Below are positions 59,867-64,000 of a stretch of DNA of 64,000 nucleotides, in pieces. The notes under the pieces were generated by a model, which saw only the letters and a program-made list of their open reading frames with translations, was not told the DNA's origin and made no database searches. A program made the position numbers and the translations under genes. Position 1 is the stretch's first letter; every line of letters begins with the position of its first letter. This DNA comes from JBEKZD01 sp050013395 (lineage in GTDB: Bacteria > Verrucomicrobiota > Verrucomicrobiia > Palsa-1439): contig JBEKFI010000006.1 of NCBI GenBank assembly GCA_050013395.1, positions 19,766 through 83,765 on the forward strand, in the 5' to 3' direction.

Positions 59867-60745
59867 CTATAGCCCTAGTTTGTCCTCGCGGGTGAAGAAG
59901 CCGGCGAGGAAGTGGAACATGACGAAGTATTCGAGGGCGAACGGAAGGAAACCAAGAAAACCGGCGACGGGCATCTCGAAGAATTTCAAGCTCTCGCCGA
60001 GCGGGAAGATGTAGACCCATTTGGTGTAGGCCCACATATTCCAAAATTCCCAGAGCACGCCGCAAATCGCGCCCGTTGCGAAGAGTTGCAGCGTTCGCGA
60101 CCAGTCGCCGCGCTCCCAGTCGCGGTAAATGCTCGGCAGCCCGCGGCGGTAGTTGAACGGTTCCAACATAAAAAACCAGCCCATCCACACGAATGCCCAG
60201 AGATACCCACGCATCGATTCCGGGGCAAACGGCGGCGCGACGCAGAACAGCGCGCCGAGAAGCATCGAGAGGTTCAGAGAAGCCGGACCCCAGCGGACGC
60301 AAGGCGCGCGCGCCTTGGAAAACGCACGATAGTTTTGCAGCAGGTGGCACGTCAGAAACATCCCCGGCATGATCGTCGCAAACGCAATCGCGTAGCCGAG
60401 GAAACGCAGGTTCAGGTCGTCCGGCAGATTCACGTAGCGCCAACCGGGCATCAGCCGGTTGTAGCCTTCAAACAGGCACCAGAACGCAACCGACAAGATG
60501 CATTCCAGCGCGAAAAGCCGGCGGTTCGCCGTGAGCAGCGACGTTCCCTTGCGCCGATAAATCCACGCGTCCACGACGAGAATGTACCCCCACCAGGATA
60601 CCGGCGTCGCCATCGCGGTGATCCACCACCAAGGAAACACCCCGAGCGCTTCCGATTGACTGCAAAACACCGCCGTCTGCATCAGCAGCAGAATGACCAA
60701 GCCGATGGTTCCGTAACGCGGAAAACGGTGAGCCGGAGTACTCAT
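59867..60745 (-). CDS. Polytopic membrane protein, unknown function
   Basis: 292 residues, about eight hydrophobic helices (YGTIGLVILLLMQTAVFCSQ; PGMFLTCHLLQNYRAFS; LQLFATGAICGVLWEFWNMW; FFEMPVAGFLGFLPFALEYF). The FEMPxxGFLGFLPFALE segment resembles acidic motifs of lycopene-cyclase-type membrane proteins, but this is weak. Overlaps the upstream gene by 4 bases (ATGA). Confidence 0.65.
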   Translation of the reverse strand: MSTPAHRFPRYGTIGLVILLLMQTAVFCSQSEALGVFPWWWITAMATPVSWWGYILVVDAWIYRRKGTSLLTANRRLFALECILSVAFWCLFEGYNRLMPGWRYVNLPDDLNLRFLGYAIAFATIMPGMFLTCHLLQNYRAFSKARAPCVRWGPASLNLSMLLGALFCVAPPFAPESMRGYLWAFVWMGWFFMLEPFNYRRGLPSIYRDWERGDWSRTLQLFATGAICGVLWEFWNMWAYTKWVYIFPLGESLKFFEMPVAGFLGFLPFALEYFVMFHFLAGFFTREDKLGL

Positions 60746-61515
60746 GTGGATTCAGAGTCGCCGGTCTTCTGGGAATCGGGCGCCGTCAGCCGTCGCAACG
60801 CCATGTCCTTGGCCGTCCACGCCAGTGACAGCGTCAGCGAAAATGGAATCATCGCCATCAAGATGTACACCGGAGGGATGCTCCCCAATAAAAGCTGCAC
60901 CGCAACCAGCGGATCGGCTCCATGATGGGTTGTGTGAATCAGCGCCCAAGCCAGCAGGACAAACGGAGTGAACAACGCAATGAAAACGAAGATGCCGTAC
61001 AGCAGCGCCTGCAAGGCCAGTGATGATCTCCCTGCCAACTTGGCGAACGCGCCGATGGCGACACTCAACAGGCTCATGTAACAAGTCAGCGTCCCGATCC
61101 ATGCCAGCGCGTGACAGAGCAGGTACAGATTGACTGGCACGCCGCGCCACATGCAAAAAAACGGAAACAGATACGCGACCAACATCGCCGCGATGAGCAG
61201 CCCATGAGTGAGGCTCTTCCAGTCGCGTCCCAAGTCCTTTGTCTGATAGAGTCGCCAGGATCCTGCCAACATCCCCAACGCCCCCGCGCCGCCGATCATA
61301 ATGGAATATAGCCGCAGCGTCGGCGCGCCGAGCGCTTCCGCCATGGTAGACAAGACGGCGAGCGACCCCCAGAAGATAAAACAGAACCCCTGCGCCAACC
61401 GCGTCAGGTCACAAGGACGAAGATGATCCGCTGCCGCATCGGCTGGGCCCGTCAAGACGGGCTGACCAGCAGATTCTGTCAACGTGGGCGCGGCCGCATC
61501 AATTGTGTCCGACAT
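60742..61515 (-). CDS. Polytopic membrane protein, unknown function
   Basis: 257 residues, about six or seven helices (QGFCFIFWGSLAVLSTMAEA; SLTHGLLIAAMLVAYLFPFF; VFIALFTPFVLLAWALIHTT; PPVYILMAMIPFSLTLSLAW). ATG 61515 is chosen because it begins MSDTIDAAAP; an upstream ATG would extend it into the LON-domain gene. It overlaps both neighbours, so LON-like gene, this and the next form an operon. Confidence 0.65.
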   Translation of the reverse strand: MSDTIDAAAPTLTESAGQPVLTGPADAAADHLRPCDLTRLAQGFCFIFWGSLAVLSTMAEALGAPTLRLYSIMIGGAGALGMLAGSWRLYQTKDLGRDWKSLTHGLLIAAMLVAYLFPFFCMWRGVPVNLYLLCHALAWIGTLTCYMSLLSVAIGAFAKLAGRSSLALQALLYGIFVFIALFTPFVLLAWALIHTTHHGADPLVAVQLLLGSIPPVYILMAMIPFSLTLSLAWTAKDMALRRLTAPDSQKTGDSEST

Positions 61516-62167
61516 CGTCGTTGGAGAGTTTGCCCTGGAGGGTTTTCCACAATTCAAACTGCCGAACTTGTTTTCTCAACAACTCGACCAGTTTCTCCAG
61601 CCGCTGGTTGACGTCCAGCGTTTCGAGCATGATCTGTTTGTGATGGAAATTCTCCAGCAGCGTGTAGCTCACCAAGTCGGAGAGATAGTCGGGATTCTCC
61701 ACCGCCAGCAGGGAGTTCAGCACCGACTTCGGCAGCTCCGCGCCGAGCCGGGCCCGCGCCCTGGCCAGTTTGGAGACCGCGGCCACGAGCGGTTCGCGGG
61801 CGGGCGCCGCTCCCGCCTCGTAACTGGCAAGTTCCTCGACGCGCGCCACCCGGTACGGATGCAGTTTGACGTACTCGCAAATACTCACACGCGCCAGACC
61901 TTCCAGAATCAGGTTCGCCGTGCCATCGGGCCGGCCGACGCAGGTGCGGATGACACCGACGGTGGCCACGGGATACGCAGGCGGGTTGCGACCTTTTTTC
62001 CCCCAGCCTTCGCGCAGCAACGCCACTGCGAAGACCCGATCGCCGCTCAAGCAGTCCGCCAGCATTTTCTTGTAGCGCGGCTCAAAGATGTAGAGCGGCA
62101 ACAAGACGCGTGGAAACAAAATCGCATTCGCCAACTGCATCACGGCAACCTGATTAGGCAACTTCAT
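61499..62167 (-). CDS. LON substrate-binding-domain protein
   Basis: 222 residues corresponding to the LON N-terminal domain only: LANAILFPRVLLPLYIFEPR, YKKMLADCLSGDRVFAVALL, VGVIRTCVGRPDGTANLILE, GLARVSICEYVKLHPYRVAR, and a helical end. No ATPase or protease part, so it is the stand-alone form whose role is unclear, perhaps an adaptor. Overlaps the next gene by 17 bases. Confidence 0.88.
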   Translation of the reverse strand: MKLPNQVAVMQLANAILFPRVLLPLYIFEPRYKKMLADCLSGDRVFAVALLREGWGKKGRNPPAYPVATVGVIRTCVGRPDGTANLILEGLARVSICEYVKLHPYRVARVEELASYEAGAAPAREPLVAAVSKLARARARLGAELPKSVLNSLLAVENPDYLSDLVSYTLLENFHHKQIMLETLDVNQRLEKLVELLRKQVRQFELWKTLQGKLSNDDVGHN

Positions 62168-62199
62168 ACGCGCAGTATAACTGAGCGACGGCTTGGAAG

Positions 62200-62253
62200 C
62201 AATGGCAGCGTGGCGGGCGGGGCGTGGAGCGTGAAGCGTAAAGCGGGGAGTGA
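62200..62253. repeat. GAGCGT-rich end of four-helix-bundle cassette 2 (3' side)
   Basis: ggcagcgtggcgggcggggc, then gtggagcgtgaagcgtaaag: together with agtggagcgtagagagtgga-type sequence (inverted) at 62690-62720 it bounds the cassette. Confidence 0.65.
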
Positions 62254-62682
62254 TCAGGAGATGGTGGTGTGGGCGAAATACTCGCCCAGTTCTTCCCGAA
62301 CGCCGTCAAGAGACGAACACCAACGGTCAGCGTCATCCATCATCGTGCGAAGCTGGCGACAGATGTGATCGTAGTGGTCGCGCAACGCAGTGTGAGGTTC
62401 CGACGGCAGGTAGCTGCAGCGCAAGGCAAAATCAAGCCACACCTGCGTTTCGGCAGCTTCGGCATCGGCATCACTCAGTTTGCTGATAAACGCAGGTTGA
62501 TATCGTCGCTTTCTCCAAGCTTCGGCGATATTCGCGCACACGGATCGAGAAAAGCGGCGCATCTGGTCGCAAAGCGAATACTTCTCCTCGCCTGGGAATG
62601 ACTTGCTCAACTCGAAGATTTCCATTGCCGACTCAAACGCCAGCCGATACACGCGCAGGTCTTTGTAATCTGCGACTCCCAT
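62254..62682 (-). CDS. Four-helix-bundle (23S rRNA IVP-type) protein
   Basis: 142 residues, intact: MGVADYKDLRVYRLAFESAM, EIFELSKSFPGEEKYSLCDQ, MRRFSRSVCANIAEAWRKRR, YQPAFISKLSDADAEAAETQ, VWLDFALRCSYLP and YDHICRQLRTMMDDA. About 60% identical by eye to the frameshifted copy at 35121-35595. The family forms helical-bundle pentamers or occurs in 23S rRNA inserts. Like the other copy it lies directly behind an unrelated gene (HIT) and between GAGCGT-rich inverted ends. Confidence 0.9.
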   Translation of the reverse strand: MGVADYKDLRVYRLAFESAMEIFELSKSFPGEEKYSLCDQMRRFSRSVCANIAEAWRKRRYQPAFISKLSDADAEAAETQVWLDFALRCSYLPSEPHTALRDHYDHICRQLRTMMDDADRWCSSLDGVREELGEYFAHTTIS

Positions 62683-62702
62683 TCGGCTCCATGCTCCACT
62701 CT

Positions 62703-63188
62703 CTACGCTCCACTCTCCACGTGTTTTTTCAGCGTCTGGTACAACTCGTCCAGCGCCTGCGGCACCACGTGCGTGTCGGCCAGCACCGGCATGTAATTCG
62801 TGTCGCCGTTCCAGCGCGGGACGATGTGGATGTGCACGTGATCTTCCACGCCAGCGCCCGCTACGCGGCCGAGGTTCAGCCCGATGTTGAACCCCTCGGA
62901 TTTGATCGCGCGTGTCAACAGTTGCTTGCAGCGGCGCGTCAACGCCATCAAGTCCGCCAGTTCCTGCTCGGTGAGATCGTCAAGGTCGCCCGTGTGTTTG
63001 TATGGCGCGACCATCAAATGACCGGCGTTGTACGGGTAAGTGTTCAGCAACGCGAAACAGGTGCGGTCGCGGATCAGGATGTAATTCTTCGCGTCGTCAG
63101 CCTCCTGCGGCTTGCGACAAAGAAAACAGCCGGCCTCCTTTGGTCCGAGAATGTACCGAATCCGCCACGGCGCCCAGAGATGTTCCAT
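62703..63188 (-). CDS. HIT-family nucleotide hydrolase/phosphorylase
   Basis: 161 residues: MEHLWAPWRIRYILGPKEAG, CFLC (zinc-binding CxxC), LLNTYPYNAGHLMVAPYKHT and the HIT motif EDHVHIHIVPRWNGDTNYMP. The WxPWRxxYI start and NTYPYNxGHLMV are typical of Ap4A phosphorylase-like bacterial HIT proteins. The last residues KHVESGA come from the cassette repeat next to it. Confidence 0.93.
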   Translation of the reverse strand: MEHLWAPWRIRYILGPKEAGCFLCRKPQEADDAKNYILIRDRTCFALLNTYPYNAGHLMVAPYKHTGDLDDLTEQELADLMALTRRCKQLLTRAIKSEGFNIGLNLGRVAGAGVEDHVHIHIVPRWNGDTNYMPVLADTHVVPQALDELYQTLKKHVESGA

Positions 63189-63370
63189 GAACCGCCGTTA
63201 TAGAACCGCCCGCCCCGCAAGTCAACGCGCGTCCGAAGAGGGAGGGCTTGACGCCCAAGCTCAGCGTCTGGGTGAAGCCCCTTTCGCTGGAGCAAGAGAC
63301 CGTGTGAAAACCCCGAAAAAGCGCATATCATGACTCGATTTGCAGGGGCTTACAAAACTTTATCAACGAC
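63189..63370. other. Intergenic region at the transposase end
   Basis: Holds ggcttgacgcccaagctc-type small palindrome (63247) and an inverted pair gtgtgaaa (63301) / tttcacac (63390). The outer end of the IS could lie here, but no clean terminal repeat can be fixed from one end. Confidence 0.35.
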
Positions 63371-64000
63371 TTACATAAGCCGTTGGGACGTTTCACACAG
63401 TCTCGCCGCTGGTTGGGTAGTGTTCTCCGCGTTCTTCAGGAGGTTCTGCAAGACGGATCGGGGGACCGCAAAGACGGTGCCGTGCCTCGCGCCTTTGGGG
63501 AACAAAATCTTGTCGGATATGTTTTCCCACTTCTTCATGTCGCTGGACGCCACTGCACCGTATCGTCTTCTCGTGTATTCATCGAATGGGGGTATCTCCT
63601 TGACTTCAGTATCCACTACCCCTTGGGTTGCCTTGGGTTCTCTCGTGTTTGCCACCAACGTCGCGTAGGGGGCTGGAGGAACGGCGACAGCGTTCTGAAG
63701 AAGTCGGTGGAACAGCTTACCTCGATAGCGAGAGTTCCGGCGGTTGAAACGAAAGGTGTATTCATCAAGGTAGTAATCGAGATGTTCATGACTCGCCGCT
63801 CCCTGATGTGTGCCCAGCAACCAGCGCTTCAGCAGACTCGCAACCCGGTGGCATGTGGGCTAAGAGGTTCTCACCAATGTCGGTTGTCGGCCGCACAACC
63901 TCATGCACGTAGCCGAGCGTTGTCAAGGAACCATAGCCTCGCCAACCATCCGTCCGTATTACGCTGCCCGGCTCGACCGCGTCGCGAAAGATCAAGCCAA
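63371..64000 (-). mobile_element. IS1595/ISXO2-like transposase, frameshifted, cut by the window edge
   Basis: From the edge: LIFRDAVEPGSVIRTDGWRG, YGSLTTLGYVHEVVRP (the TDGWRGY Asp of the DDE site), then in another frame HRVASLLKRWLLGTHQGAAS, HEHLDYYLDEYTFRFNRRNS and RGKLFHRLLQNAVAVPPAPY. The middle and C-terminal part of an ISXO2-type transposase, broken by a one- or two-base shift near 63850. A further tail (~50 residues to 63371) is unusual. The N-terminus and other end lie beyond 64000. Confidence 0.85.

Noticed and set aside
59867..60745. Lycopene cyclase identity for the membrane protein
   Set aside because: Only one short acidic segment resembles it; no carotenoid genes nearby.

Overview
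The window looks like a chromosomal segment of a GC-rich, diderm bacterium, most likely a Verrucomicrobiota member of the Pedosphaera/Limisphaera type. This is an inference. It rests on tandem PEP-CTERM proteins, a giant FN3/RCC1/beta-helix secreted protein with Ca-binding-like DxDxDG repeats, LptF/G and Mla envelope genes, and many dispersed palindromic repeats that also sit inside genes. No tRNA, rRNA or CRISPR array was seen.

Layout. 1-1.7 kb: three tandem PEP-CTERM paralogs, the first cut by the window edge. 2-8.6 kb: surface-glycan genes (a glycosidase/GT2 fusion, a GT39-like membrane transferase, two paralogous glycosyltransferases). 9.2-12.3 kb: a small membrane fragment, a PPC/DUF296 protein, rho and coaE. 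12.9-23.3 kb: a stress/envelope island with small membrane proteins, an amphipathic repeat protein, a three-BON protein, MlaD and MlaE, a 39-aa basic protein, a wrecked PstI-type restriction-modification locus now holding an XRE regulator and a nuclease-like gene, a duplicated histidine kinase (one copy without its ATPase domain), a NarL-type response regulator and an eRF1-like protein. Four copies of a GGGGT/ACCCC inverted repeat mark gene starts in this island and suggest one regulon.

23.7-28.7 kb: the giant secreted protein. 29-38 kb: hpt, a moaD-moaE fusion, a gutted 2-hydroxyacid dehydrogenase, an ahbA-ahbB-like fusion, a Rieske protein, queC, ubiD, a four-helix-bundle cassette, a quinone-oxidoreductase-like gene and a broken PIN gene. 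38.2-41.7 kb: dnaE, disrupted by a palindromic repeat. 41.8-45.7 kb: a LysM protein, a textbook leader-peptide attenuator (Trp-Phe-Trp-Phe-Tyr-Phe) in front of DAHP synthase, a PaaX-like regulator between operator-like palindromes, and gene debris including a second copy of the aroF 3' end. 45.8-53.7 kb: lptF/G, then addB-addA-PHP as an overlapping operon. 53.7-56.5 kb: lutABC. 56.6-63.2 kb: a DUF4139 protein, a lipoprotein, membrane proteins, a LON-domain protein, a second four-helix-bundle cassette and a HIT protein. 63.4 kb to the end: a frameshifted IS1595-like transposase running off the edge.

The most notable items are the aromatic attenuator at 42.7-42.9 kb, the putative stress operator shared by four loci, the palindromes that enter coding sequences (in frame in a glycosyltransferase and ubiD, destructively in dnaE), and the two four-helix-bundle cassettes bounded by GAGCGT-rich inverted ends. 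Several single-base frameshifts occur, so sequencing or assembly error must be kept in mind for every broken gene.
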